Source: Betaproteobacteria bacterium
Lineage (GTDB): Bacteria > Pseudomonadota > Gammaproteobacteria > Burkholderiales > SG8-41
NCBI GenBank assembly: GCA_025363435.1
Contig: JANYDY010000009.1
Span: 1-52,705 of the forward strand
Length of the DNA stretch: 52,705 bases
Direction of reading: 5' to 3'
A model generated the notes under the pieces. It made no database searches. It worked only from the letters and a program-made list of their open reading frames with translations, and was not told the DNA's origin. How positions within the stretch are numbered: the stretch's first letter is position 1; every line of letters begins with the position of its first letter. This document shows positions 32,668 through 41,238 of this stretch, one piece after another. The translations under genes and the position numbers were made by a program.

Positions 32668-32704
32668 CATGCGGCGCAATGCGCTTCGCTTATTGCGCCC
32701 TACG
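32667..32704. repeat. REP unit (CGTAGGGCGCAATAAGCG family), reverse orientation
   Basis: ACATGCGGCGCAATGCGC followed by TTCGCTTATTGCGCCCTACG. Copies in the forward orientation are at 38898-38935 and 42100-42137. The unit folds into a hairpin (GGCGCAATGCG with CGCATTGCGCC-type arms) and abuts the RAYT stop. Confidence 0.8.
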
Positions 32705-32794
32705 AGACTTTTGGTCGCCAACCCGTGAAATCAAATCGACCCCGTTACCTTGGGTTCACTCAGATTCATTACGTCGGGCGCGCCACCTCCAAGC

Positions 32795-32823
32795 AAAAAG
32801 GCCTGCAATGCGCAGGCCTTTTT
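32795..32823. terminator. Bidirectional terminator after the cytochrome c gene
   Basis: AAAAAGGCCTGC (32795-32806) pairs with GCAGGCCTTTTT (32812-32823) around a 5-base loop. The minus-strand reading ends the cytochrome/sulfite dehydrogenase operon (stop at 32851); the plus-strand reading protects it from the RAYT side. Confidence 0.85.
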
Positions 32824-32850
32824 GGTTTTGACGTTCACTTTAACTTTAAC

Positions 32851-33444
32851 TTAGTAGGGATAACCCTCAAGCCTTGGCGTGTTGGACTTGAACTCATGCA
32901 GCTTGCCGTATTGATCGCCAATCGGCATTTTGACCTTCGGCAGGCTCACTCTGTCGAGCACCTGATCCTCGGGGATCACCTTGTTGAGGAAGAGCAGGTA
33001 GGCCGTCAATGCGTAGACCTCATCGGGCTTCAGAGTTCCCTCCAGCCCGACCGGCATGCCGCGATTGATGAAATCCCAAACGATCGTCGCGCTTGGCGCG
33101 CGCAGCGGCAGGATGCGCTCCTTTTTCCAGACGGGCAAAGTCTCGGCGTTTTCCAGTTTCGACCGCAGAATAGGTGCCAACCCGCCTATGCCCGTGACGC
33201 CGTGGCAGCCGACGCATGCTTTTTGCATGTAGACCTGCGCGCCTTCCTTGGCGCTACCGCGGCCGGGCGGGAGTTCCTCGCCTGCGAAACCGATCGAGAT
33301 ATCCATGCGACGCAGCTCGTCTGCGGTCGGCGTGCGCCCCACGCCGTAGGTGGGCGACTGCGCGAACGCAGAGCCCGCGACGAGACTTCCGAGCAGAATC
33401 GCGACAACACCAGGCGTTCTCATGGCAAATTTACGCAAGGCCAT
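32851..33444 (-). CDS. Exported c-type cytochrome, partner of sulfite dehydrogenase
   Basis: A 197-aa monohaem cytochrome c with a signal peptide ending SAFAQ and the haem motif CVGCH (C77, C80, H81). The likely axial Met is in NRGMPVGLEG. The ATG at 33444 overlaps the end of the dehydrogenase frame by 14 bp; ATG 33423 (8 bp past that stop) also gives a full signal peptide but has no ribosome site. Cytochromes paired with SorA/SoxC-type enzymes (SorB, SoxD) accept electrons from sulfite oxidation. Its C-terminal extension (DQYGKLHEFKSNTPRLEGYPY) is longer than in SorB. Confidence 0.85.
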   Translation of the reverse strand: MALRKFAMRTPGVVAILLGSLVAGSAFAQSPTYGVGRTPTADELRRMDISIGFAGEELPPGRGSAKEGAQVYMQKACVGCHGVTGIGGLAPILRSKLENAETLPVWKKERILPLRAPSATIVWDFINRGMPVGLEGTLKPDEVYALTAYLLFLNKVIPEDQVLDRVSLPKVKMPIGDQYGKLHEFKSNTPRLEGYPY

Positions 33445-34717
33445 TGGTCACCATCCCGTCACCGGCTATTTTCCAAGGCATGACGCTGTTGTCGAGCCCG
33501 GGCACGCGGTAGTCGCGCTCGAATGGTACTTTCCACCAATCGGCAATCTCCTCGCGCAGCGCCTGCTTCTGCCCGATGTCGTCGGTGGTGCGCGACATGA
33601 TCGTAGTCGCGGTGCCGTCCCACTTCCACGGATAAGCGAATCGTACGTGCGCCATGCGCTGCGGCGTGTTCTTGAACTGGGCGCGATTCCAGGTCTTGCC
33701 GCCGTCGGTGGAGACTTCGACCATCTTCACGGTGCCGCCGCCAGACCATGCGAGCCCGCTGATCTCGTAGAGTCCGGGCCCCGGAATCCGCTGCGTGCCG
33801 GACGGATAGGTGATGACCGACTTCGGCCCGATCTGCTCGCCGAGCGCGAGCACTTTGTCTGACTGCGTCAGATGCCCGAATTCGTTGTAGTTCATGTAAA
33901 AATCTTTGGTCACCTTGATGCGGCGCAGGAACTTGGTGTGAAAGATGCCCTCCCATCCCGGCACCATGATGCGCACCGGAAACCCCTGCTGCGGCCGCAA
34001 GGCCTCGCCGTTCTGGCCGTAGGCGATGATGCAGTCGTCCATGCCTTTGTTGATGGGTATGCTCGATGCGCCTTTCACTTCCTCGGCGCCTTCAGAGACG
34101 AACCATTTCGCGCTGCTTTTCAGGCCGCATTCCTTGAGCAGCGTCGACAGCAGCACGCCGGTCCATTCGGAGCAACTGGTCATGCCGTGCGTGTCCTGCA
34201 CGTTCATTTGCTTGCCGTTGTGCCGGTTGCCCGCGCACTCGATGAAATGCAAGCGAGTCACTGAAGGGAAGCGCTTCAATTCGTCCATGGTGAGCGTCAG
34301 GGGCCGATCCACTTCGCCGTGTATCGTCAGCGTGTGCAACTTCGGGTCGACGTCCGGCAGGAAAGAGCCGCGGGTCGTCGCGATATAGTGCAACGACGAT
34401 GGCGTGATCACGCCAACAGAATCCTGCAACGGCGAGGCCACGTGGAACACCTTGCCAAACACGTCGGGTGACGGCCTGCCGCCGATGGGGTGCTGTACGC
34501 GCACCGAGTTTACGTACTTGGAGCGATGGCCGTATTCAATCTGCTCCTTGCTGCCGTGGATCATCGGCGAGGCGTTCTCGCTGCCCGGCGTCGCCGGATG
34601 GTCGTGCGCCTGCGCCTGGGCCGTGCCCGCTGCGCCCATCGTCGTGATGCCGCTGGCCGCTAACGCGGCGCTGGCCTTGAGCATTTCTCTACGGCTGTTT
34701 TTTTGGTCCGAATCCAT
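33431..34717 (-). CDS. SoxC/SorA-like molybdenum sulfite dehydrogenase
   Basis: A 428-aa Tat-exported enzyme of the sulfite oxidase family. The twin-arginine signal SRREMLKASAALAASG is at residues 8-23. The molybdenum-ligating cysteine is C161 in LHFIECAGNRHNG, and the C-terminal Ig-like dimerisation domain begins near SGLAWSGGGTVKMVEVS. Members oxidise sulfite to sulfate in the periplasm and pass electrons to a cytochrome c, which here is encoded just downstream. AAGGAGG precedes ATG 34717; upstream in-frame starts (to 34819) lack one. SoxC in the sense of a full Sox thiosulfate system is not implied, since no soxXYZAB genes are in view. Confidence 0.9.
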   Translation of the reverse strand: MDSDQKNSRREMLKASAALAASGITTMGAAGTAQAQAHDHPATPGSENASPMIHGSKEQIEYGHRSKYVNSVRVQHPIGGRPSPDVFGKVFHVASPLQDSVGVITPSSLHYIATTRGSFLPDVDPKLHTLTIHGEVDRPLTLTMDELKRFPSVTRLHFIECAGNRHNGKQMNVQDTHGMTSCSEWTGVLLSTLLKECGLKSSAKWFVSEGAEEVKGASSIPINKGMDDCIIAYGQNGEALRPQQGFPVRIMVPGWEGIFHTKFLRRIKVTKDFYMNYNEFGHLTQSDKVLALGEQIGPKSVITYPSGTQRIPGPGLYEISGLAWSGGGTVKMVEVSTDGGKTWNRAQFKNTPQRMAHVRFAYPWKWDGTATTIMSRTTDDIGQKQALREEIADWWKVPFERDYRVPGLDNSVMPWKIAGDGMVTNGLA

Positions 34718-34894
34718 TGCACCCTCCTTCGCGTGTAACTTATTAGAATGACCCGATGCCGGCATGATCTCCTCGGATACGGCAGTATATGCGGGTGTGC
34801 TGAATCTGCCCAGCGCCAAAACTATTCCATCGGGTTGGACCCGGACGGTGCCCTTCCGGGGCCGCCAACAACCGCTGCGCCAACGCCGACCTGT

Positions 34895-37195
34895 TCACTT
34901 CTGGCCCGGCCTCAAAACTTCCCCGGATTGATCAAAAGGATAACGATTGGTAGCCGGGGGCGTGCCGGTCAACGGCGATCCCAGCGCCAGCTTGACCCGT
35001 TCGGGCGTCAACGGCAGCTCGCGGATGCGCCGGCCGGTCGCGGCTGCGAATGCATTGGCGATGGCGGCCGCGGTCGGCCCTTGCGCGGCCTCGCCGGCAC
35101 CGAGCGAACGTTCGTTCGGCCGGTTGATCAGCACGGTCTCGACCCTGGGTGTTTCCGGCATGGTCAGGATCGGATAGTTCATCCAATCTTCCGACAGTAT
35201 CCCGTTGCGGTCGAACCGCACGTGCTCGTGCAGGGTCCAGCTCATCGACTGGATGACGCCGCCTTCAATCTGGTTGGTCAGGCCGTCGGGATTGATGATC
35301 TGCCCGGAATCAACCGCGGTCCAGATGCGCGGCACTTTGACGACGCCGGTTGCGCGATTCACTTCAACCTCGGCGATCACCGCGTTGTAGGTGGCGACGG
35401 TTTTATAGCGCGCATAGCCGATGCCGCGGCCGCGCAGGACATTGCCCGTTTGTACGCTTTCGCCCGGTTTCCACGCGGCGGCCTTGGCCACGGCCTCGAT
35501 TACGGCGCGCTCGCGCTCGTCCTTGCTATGCGCGAGGCGGAATGCCACCGGGTCGATGCCGGCTGCTGCTGCGAGTTCGTCGATGAAGGACTCGATCGCA
35601 AATACATTGGCATAGGCGCCGAGGGTGCGTAGTGCCGAGGTGCGCACCGGATTGTCCATGATCAGGTGGTGCGTGGTGCGCTGGCGCGGGAAATCGTAGA
35701 GCGTGATGGCGTTGCGGTCGCCCGCACCATTCGGCTGCGCGGAATGGCGCGCCGGCCCGGGCTGCTTCGCATCGGCGAGATACCAGCTGCCGAGCAGGTT
35801 GATACCGTCGGGATCGCCCGGTCGCATGTTGTGGCTCTGGCTCCAGACGTCGTAGGACCAATCGACCACGCGGCCGCCGGCGACCGCACCCTTGACCTTC
35901 ATGGTCATGGCGGGGCCGTACGGCTCCCACTTGAATTCGTCGTCACGCATCCATTGCAGCCGCACCGGCCGCCCGTTGACGGCGCGCGCCAGCATGGCGG
36001 CGTCGAAGGCGACGTCGTCGGCGCCGTTGTGGCCGTAGCAGCCGGCGCCCTCGGCGTGGATGCAGCGGATGTCGCGCGGCTGCATGCCGAGCGCTCGGGC
36101 GATGGTGGCGCGCAGCGGAAAGACGCCCTGGCTGTGGGTCCACACCGTCAGCTAGCCGTCCTCGAATTCGGCCAGCGCGCACGAGGGCGCGATCGCGGCA
36201 TGGGCCTGATAGGGCCGATGGTAGGTCGCCTCGATCGCCTTGGCGCCGGCCGGCACGGGCGCGTCCTTCTCGCTGATCACCTTGGTCTCGCTGCGCAGCG
36301 CCATGAGCTGCTCATACATCTTCGCCGGATCGGGCAGCGCGGAGCCGCCCGACCACTTGGCGAATTCGGCGAGCACCAGCCGCGCATTGATGGCCTGTTG
36401 CTCGCGCTGCGCCACCACGCCGAGAAAGCTGCCGTCGCGCACCACCGCGATGACGCCCGGCAATTTCTTGACCATGGCCTCGTCGAAGCTGTCGAGCTTG
36501 GCGCCATAGCGCGGCGGACGCACGATGCGTCCATGCAGCATGCCGGGAAGCCGTACATCCTGCACAAAGGCGGCGCCGCCCGTCACTTTGCCCGGGATGT
36601 CGATGCGCGGCACGGACTTGCCGACTATCTTGTGCTGCGCGGGCGGCTTTGGTGGCACCTTGGCGCTTGCCTCGCGCTTGAGATCTGCTTGCGCCGCGAG
36701 TTCACCGTAGCCGACCTTGCGGCCGTCAGCCGCACTGATGATGCCATCCGTAACCTTGAGCGTATCGGCGGCAACGCCGAGCTTCGCAGCAGCGAGATCG
36801 ATGAGCATGGCGCGCACCTCGGCGCCCGCCATGCGCAGCGCCGTGCCACTCTGTTCGATCGACTGGCTGCCGGCGGTTTGCCCCTCATTCGGCGTGCGGC
36901 CGGTATCGCCCGAGATCATCGTGACGCGCGCTAACGGCACATCGAGTTCCTCGGCGGCGATCTGCGCGAGCGCTGTCACGATGCCCTGCCCGAGTTCGAC
37001 CTTGCCGGTGAACACGGTGACGCTGCCGTCGGCATTGATGCGCAACCACGCATCCAGCATGCGGTTGGTATCCAGGCTGCCGGGGAGCCGCGCCGGGGTC
37101 TGTCCGAGCCCGACTGTTGGAACGAGGCTGAACGAAAGGACGATGCCACCGAGGGTGGCGATGAATTCACGGCGCGTGAGTTGAGGTGCGTTCAT
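34895..37195 (-). pseudogene. Molybdenum hydroxylase large subunit (IorB/XdhB-like) with in-frame amber codon
   Basis: One continuous reading frame of 767 codons is broken by TAG at 36152-36154. The first part (from ATG 37195) has a Tat signal QLTRREFIATLGG, DAWLRINADGSVTVF and GKVELGQGIVTAL; it ends LAEFEDG, and after the TAG continues LTVWTHSQGVFPLRAT in the same frame, so nothing is missing between. The second part includes the molybdopterin-site motifs RTLGAYANVFAIES and GAGEAAQGPTAAAIANA. The combined 766 codons match the usual length (730-770) of isoquinoline 1-oxidoreductase-like subunits. Either a recent nonsense mutation, a base-call error or read-through explains it. The small subunit stop lies 2 bp before the ATG. 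Confidence 0.75.
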
Positions 37196-37197
37196 GA

Positions 37198-37665
37198 TCA
37201 AGCCCCGCCTTTCTGCTGCGCGGCACGCAACACGGCGCGAATGATCCGGTTGTGGGTACCGCAGCGGCAGAGATTGTCGGCGAGCGCTGCGCGCACGTCC
37301 GCTTCGCGCGGTTGCGGATTGCGATTGAGCAGGTCGGCCGCCGCCATGATCATGCCGCTGATGCAATAGCCGCACTGAGCCGCCTGTTCGTCGATGAAGG
37401 CTTTCTGCAGCGGGTGCAGCTTGTCGAGCGTGCCCAGCCCTTCGAGTGTGGTCACCTCGTTGCCCTCGATCGAGCCGACCGGCGTCACGCACGAGCGCCG
37501 CGCCGCCCCGTTCACCAGCACCGTGCAGGCGCCGCACTGCGTCATGCCGCAGCCGTATTTGGCGCTGTTGAGCTCGAGGTCGTTGCGCAGCACATAGAGC
37601 AGCGACTCGTCCGGCTCGGCGTCGACCGAGCGGGTCGCCCCATTAACTTTCAGGCTGATGGCCAT
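37198..37665 (-). CDS. Molybdenum hydroxylase small subunit, [2Fe-2S] ferredoxin type
   Basis: A 155-aa iron-sulfur subunit of an aldehyde/xanthine/isoquinoline-type hydroxylase. Cluster 1 cysteines are in YGCGMTQCGACTVLVNG and the later RRSC; cluster 2 cysteines in QCGYCISGM and NLCRCGTH. Both domains are complete. ATG 37665 has GGGGAG upstream; the frame extends to 37812 without a start signal. The large subunit follows after 2 bp, so the pair is co-translated. No FAD subunit is encoded, as in two-subunit IorAB enzymes that use cytochrome or quinone acceptors. Confidence 0.92.
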   Translation of the reverse strand: MAISLKVNGATRSVDAEPDESLLYVLRNDLELNSAKYGCGMTQCGACTVLVNGAARRSCVTPVGSIEGNEVTTLEGLGTLDKLHPLQKAFIDEQAAQCGYCISGMIMAAADLLNRNPQPREADVRAALADNLCRCGTHNRIIRAVLRAAQQKGGA

Positions 37666-37898
37666 GGTGAATCTCCCCTGAGGTGGCAGCGCGCGCTGCG
37701 CATTATTTTTCTTGAATGATTCTATTGTGCGTCGGCGGGGGGTGTCGTGTCGAGGCGCCCGGAAATTCCGGAATGTGCCCCTCGCCACGCTGGGCGCCTG
37801 CCTGCCGATCAAAGGTCTAGAATGCCCGATGTATCCGCGGCCCCTGTTCAGGATCGCAGCGATTTAACCCAACGTCACGCCAAGGAGGCGGAGCCGTC

Positions 37899-38894
37899 AT
37901 GAAAAACATCATCGCTATTTCGCTGTTTTTGCTCTCGGGCCAACTCGCTTGTGCGGCATCGCCGGTGATCGTCGACGACGCCTACGTCGCCGAGGCGATC
38001 GCGCGCAACGCCATTGTCTGGGACGTCCGGCCGGCCGACGCGTACGCGCGCGGGCATATTGCCGGTGCGATCAACATCGGCGATGCGGCGCGGGTTTTGC
38101 GCGACGACAACACCGAGGATTTCATCGCCGTCGACCGCATCGAAAAGATGTTGGGCGCGGCGGGGATCGATCCCAGTCGCGAGACCATCGTTTACGGCGG
38201 CCGCGGCAACTGGCAACCGTATTTTGTGCTCTACACCATCCAGTATTTCAACGGCAAGAACGTGCGCGTGTATCACGAAGGCATTGAGGGCTGGAACGTA
38301 GCCGGCCGCACGGTCAGCCGCGAGGCGACCAAACTTGCGCCGCTGGCACTGAAACTTCAGATCAATCCGTCAGCGGCAGTGACCACGAAAGAAATGATTG
38401 CCAAGCTTAATAGATCGGACGTTCAGATCATCGATGCACGCACGCCCAAGGAATTTTCCGGCGAGGACATTCGCGCCATCCGCGGCGGCCATATTCCGGG
38501 TGCAGTCAACATTCCCTACGAACAGAACTGGGTCGATCCGGAAACCCCGGGCAAACTGACGCGCAAAGAGGTCAGCACCAACGCCGGCATGTCGCTCAAG
38601 CCGGTCACCGACCTCAGGCAATTGTATTCGCGATTCGATCCCAGTAAGGAAACCATCGTCTACTGTCAAAGCGGCGCGCGCGCCTCCGAAACCGCGGGGG
38701 TTCTCCAGGAACTAGGCTTCACAAATGTGAAGGTCTACGATTCATCCTGGCTCGGATACGGCAACACGCTCGATGCGCCCGCCAACAACGTGACATTTTT
38801 CAACGTCGGCCTGTTCAGCTCGCGCATATCGACGTTGCAGGATCGCGTGAACCAGCTTGAAAAAGAGCTCGCTGAGGCGAAGGCGCGCAAGTAG
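37899..38894 (+). CDS. Exported double-domain rhodanese-like sulfurtransferase
   Basis: A 331-aa protein with a signal peptide ending CAAS. It carries two rhodanese domains (about 25-145 and 160-300). In the second the catalytic cysteine is C256 in VYCQSGARAS; in the first the loop reads VYGGRGNW, with Gly100 where Cys should be, so only one domain is catalytic. A C-terminal coiled coil (SRISTLQDRVNQLEKELAEA) ends the chain and could mediate oligomerisation. AAGGAGGCGGAG precedes the ATG. Rhodaneses transfer sulfane sulfur; placement next to a sulfite dehydrogenase and opposite the molybdenum hydroxylase suggests a role in periplasmic sulfur handling. Confidence 0.9.
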   Translation: MKNIIAISLFLLSGQLACAASPVIVDDAYVAEAIARNAIVWDVRPADAYARGHIAGAINIGDAARVLRDDNTEDFIAVDRIEKMLGAAGIDPSRETIVYGGRGNWQPYFVLYTIQYFNGKNVRVYHEGIEGWNVAGRTVSREATKLAPLALKLQINPSAAVTTKEMIAKLNRSDVQIIDARTPKEFSGEDIRAIRGGHIPGAVNIPYEQNWVDPETPGKLTRKEVSTNAGMSLKPVTDLRQLYSRFDPSKETIVYCQSGARASETAGVLQELGFTNVKVYDSSWLGYGNTLDAPANNVTFFNVGLFSSRISTLQDRVNQLEKELAEAKARK

Positions 38895-38897
38895 TCA

Positions 38898-38935
38898 CGT
38901 AGGGCGCAATAAGCAAAGCGCATTGCGCCGCATGT
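38898..38935. repeat. REP unit (CGTAGGGCGCAATAAGCA variant)
   Basis: CGTAGGGCGCAATAAGC, AAAGCGCATTGCGCCGCATGT; it matches the 32667-32704 unit in reverse and 42100-42137 directly. It begins 4 bp after the rhodanese stop and may serve as a transcript 3' structure. Confidence 0.78.
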
Positions 38936-38971
38936 AAACAGCTGCAACACTGCCGCATGTCAAATCTGGCG

Positions 38972-39029
38972 CCAAGGGGACGGACCACGGTTTATTTTCA
39001 GATTGACCGTGGTCTGTCCCCTAGTGTGT
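38972..39029. repeat. 58-bp hairpin repeat, copy A (left flank of low-GC gene)
   Basis: AAGGGGACGGACCACGG and CCGTGGTCTGTCCCCT form an imperfect palindrome (one mismatch in 15) around a 16-base loop, ending in AGTGTGT. Copy B at 40001-40058 is identical over all 58 bp and in the same orientation. A diverged copy is at 40134-40190. Confidence 0.92.
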
Positions 39030-39153
39030 TGCAATCGCGCAGTAGGTAACAAACAAAATATCCTTGCCGCATTGCGATCAGTTGCAGAATATTTGCCGAC
39101 GCAACAAGCTGCCTGACCATAGATTTTGTCAACGCAATACGAGTGGAGCGCCT

Positions 39154-39915
39154 ATGAATTTTCTTAGGATTGCATTGACAGCTTGGCTTGTACAATTGAC
39201 GGTTGCGTCGGCCGCAGTCGATCCTAAATTTGAAAAATATATTACCGATCTGCTTAGCCCAAGTCAGACCTGCGCGGTTGTAAACGATAAGAACTATTGC
39301 TGGATGCAGCCGTCAGTTTGTGCCACTTCACGATGCGAAGACACAATTACAAATTATGTCTATATAAATAGTCGCGATGCAAATGGCCGGACCTGCTCGT
39401 CAGCTGGCAGTGATCGCGAAGATTGCAATCGACAAGAGCGTGAAGCGCTTGATTTTTACCGAACAAAATTGAAAGCAATTAATCAACAAAAACACGAGGA
39501 AGGACGCCGCGAGGCAGCGAAAGAACGGCAACGCGAGCAGCAAGAATGGGATCAAGCCCACCCCACCGGCCCCGTTGTTGCCCGAGCTGTGATGCCGTTT
39601 GTACCCGGAGCGATGGTTTGTCCCGACCTTCAAACGGTCGACCTAATGAGTAATTGGATGCAACAGAATTCAACCGAGGCTCTTGAGGATAAACTGTTTA
39701 AAGGTCAAGCTTCGATGATGCGCCGGCCCTTGCCTCCCGTCGCGACTTACCTTACCAAATCCGGGTGCGTACTAGTCCCTTCTGGCGAGCCACTCACGGT
39801 ACTAAGCTGGAATGGGCCATATCCAGTCATAGAGGTTCCGTTATCGAATAATCGAAAGGTGCGTGGAACAACTTACCCAAACATGTTCGTACGCGCACCG
39901 GCAACCACAAAATAA
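39154..39915 (+). CDS. Secreted protein of unknown function in hairpin-flanked low-GC cassette
   Basis: A 253-aa protein without a recognised domain. A signal peptide covers residues 1-22 (LRIALTAWLVQLTVASA). The mature N-terminus is Cys-rich (CAVVNDKNYCWMQPSVCATSRCEDT), followed by a charged coiled-coil stretch (QQKHEEGRREAAKERQREQ) and a C-terminal domain with CVLVPSGEPLTVLSWNGP. GC is roughly 45-50% against 62% nearby, and codons such as ATA, TTA and AGT are frequent. ATG 39154 is preceded by GGAG; an in-frame ATG at 39064 lies just after the repeat. Identical hairpins flank the gene at 38972 and 40001, so I read this as an acquired cassette. Confidence 0.7.
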   Translation: MNFLRIALTAWLVQLTVASAAVDPKFEKYITDLLSPSQTCAVVNDKNYCWMQPSVCATSRCEDTITNYVYINSRDANGRTCSSAGSDREDCNRQEREALDFYRTKLKAINQQKHEEGRREAAKERQREQQEWDQAHPTGPVVARAVMPFVPGAMVCPDLQTVDLMSNWMQQNSTEALEDKLFKGQASMMRRPLPPVATYLTKSGCVLVPSGEPLTVLSWNGPYPVIEVPLSNNRKVRGTTYPNMFVRAPATTK

Positions 39916-40000
39916 AAGTAGCGATCATTATCGCTTGATTCGGGCAATTCAATTCGATCGACTCGCCGCCATTAAATGGCAACAGTCTCGACGAAAATCA

Positions 40001-40058
40001 CCAAGGGGACGGACCACGGTTTATTTTCAGATTGACCGTGGTCTGTCCCCTAGTGTGT
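40001..40058. repeat. 58-bp hairpin repeat, copy B (right flank)
   Basis: Identical to 38972-39029. Distance between the copies is 1029 bp start to start. The sequence beyond the repeat (AGGAATCACGGAT here, TGCAATCGCGCAG after copy A) shows weak further similarity. Confidence 0.92.
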
Positions 40059-40133
40059 AGGAATCACGGATGAGCGCCAGAAGGCGCCGATCTTCCAACG
40101 CACGGTCGGACACAGGCTTGCATAGCTGCATCC

Positions 40134-40190
40134 CCAAGGGGACGGGCCACGTTTTTTTCAGATTAACCGTGGTTAAATAAATAGGGTCAG
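40134..40190. repeat. Diverged copy C of the 58-bp hairpin repeat; rest of gap non-coding
   Basis: CCAAGGGGACGGGCCACG, then TTTTTTTCAGATTAACCGTGG, and a changed end (TTAAATAAATAGGGTCAG). Only the left arm and loop are well kept. The remainder of the 469-bp gap between 39916 and 40384 shows a truncated REP arm (CCCACCCTACGAAACTG, about 40318-40334) and no frame with coding character. Confidence 0.7.
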
Positions 40191-40384
40191 TGCAAGATTT
40201 CCGTGGCCCGACTCGGTGTTCCCAGCTAGAAAATTGGCAGTTCAAGGGGGCAGCATCAATTGATATTTTGAGATAGCCCAATGCCGCGCCGCCCTCGCAT
40301 CAAGCTAGCAGAAATCTCCCACCCTACGAAACTGCCATAGGATGCTCAGAGGTGTAGTGCCGTGGATAACGGCGCGGGCGGAAG

Positions 40385-40774
40385 TCAACCACGCGTTACA
40401 TCGCCGGACACACAGCTCCAGCGCTCGCCCCGGCGCACCCAAACATCGGTGTAGCGGCCGGCGGCGGCCTGGCCGTCGGGCTTCACGTATGTCGTGCGGC
40501 CGTGGATGATTGCGGCATCGCCGAGAATTCTGACGCACACATCTTCGACACCGAAATTCGACACCGGACACGGCGGTTCGATCTGGCGCAAAAATGCCGC
40601 CCGATCTACCAGTGAGCCGTCGGCGTTGCTATTGAGGAAATCCTCCGACAGATTCCTGTCGAACCAGCCCACGTCGGACATTCTCACGGAGCGTATGAAC
40701 CCTTGATTAAGCTCCTGCAGGATTTCAAGATCGGCAGTGTCGAATCTGGAGGGATTACACCTGTCATCATGCAT
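40385..40774 (-). CDS. DUF4440/NTF2-like protein (pair member 2)
   Basis: A 129-aa SnoaL/NTF2-fold protein with the cone-fold phrases LEILQELNQGFIRSVRMSD, DRNLSEDFLNSNADGSL, DRAAFLRQI and RYTDVWVRRGERWSCVSGD. The family covers small isomerases, hydrolases and binding proteins, so no reaction can be assigned. GAAAGGCGG lies before ATG 40774; the frame to 40822 would overlap the neighbour. It is the tandem paralogue of the next gene and follows it by 11 bp. Confidence 0.82.
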   Translation of the reverse strand: MHDDRCNPSRFDTADLEILQELNQGFIRSVRMSDVGWFDRNLSEDFLNSNADGSLVDRAAFLRQIEPPCPVSNFGVEDVCVRILGDAAIIHGRTTYVKPDGQAAAGRYTDVWVRRGERWSCVSGDVTRG

Positions 40775-40785
40775 GTGGCCGCCTT

Positions 40786-41163
40786 TCAAAAACGGTTGAA
40801 GTGCGCGGACACGCAAAGCCATTGGCCCTGGCGCCGAGCATACGCGTTGGTATAGCGGCCCGATCCTGTGCGCCCGTCTCGTTTAATGTATTTGAACGCT
40901 GCATGGATGAGCGCCAGTTCACCGAAGAGCCGTATGCGTACATCGACCGCCTCCAGATTCGATCCGGGGTAGGGCAGGGCAGCCTGCGCCAGGAATGCCG
41001 CGCGATCGATGATCGAGCCATCGAAACTGCTATATAGAAAATCTTCCGCCAGTATTTCGCCGAACCGGTGGACCTTCGACGTTTCGGCCGAACGGACGAA
41101 GTCCTCATTCAACTGACGCAGGATGGCGGTGTCGGCAGGGTTCATCGTCATGGCGTGATTCAT
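40786..41163 (-). CDS. DUF4440/NTF2-like protein (pair member 1)
   Basis: A 125-aa NTF2-fold protein: AILRQLNEDFVRSAETSKVH, ILAEDFLYSSFDGSI, IDRAAFLAQAALPYP and RYTNAYARRQGQWLCVSAHF. Nearly every motif recurs in the 40385 gene, so they arose by duplication. GGGGGAGT is directly upstream of the ATG. It is divergent from an ArsR-type regulator 75 bp away, which is the likely controller. Confidence 0.85.
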   Translation of the reverse strand: MNHAMTMNPADTAILRQLNEDFVRSAETSKVHRFGEILAEDFLYSSFDGSIIDRAAFLAQAALPYPGSNLEAVDVRIRLFGELALIHAAFKYIKRDGRTGSGRYTNAYARRQGQWLCVSAHFNRF

Positions 41164-41238
41164 ACTCCCCCTTTATCAATAAGTAATGACAGGATTATCC
41201 GGGCGGTGTAGCGTCAACGTTTCATGGAGAACTGAAAT

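Noticed and set aside
33431-34717. Full Sox thiosulfate-oxidation cluster
   Set aside because: No soxXYZAB genes occur in the window; only the dehydrogenase and a cytochrome are present.
35666-36934. 422-aa plus-strand frame in the molybdenum hydroxylase
   Set aside because: Antisense shadow; the minus-strand frame carries all family motifs.
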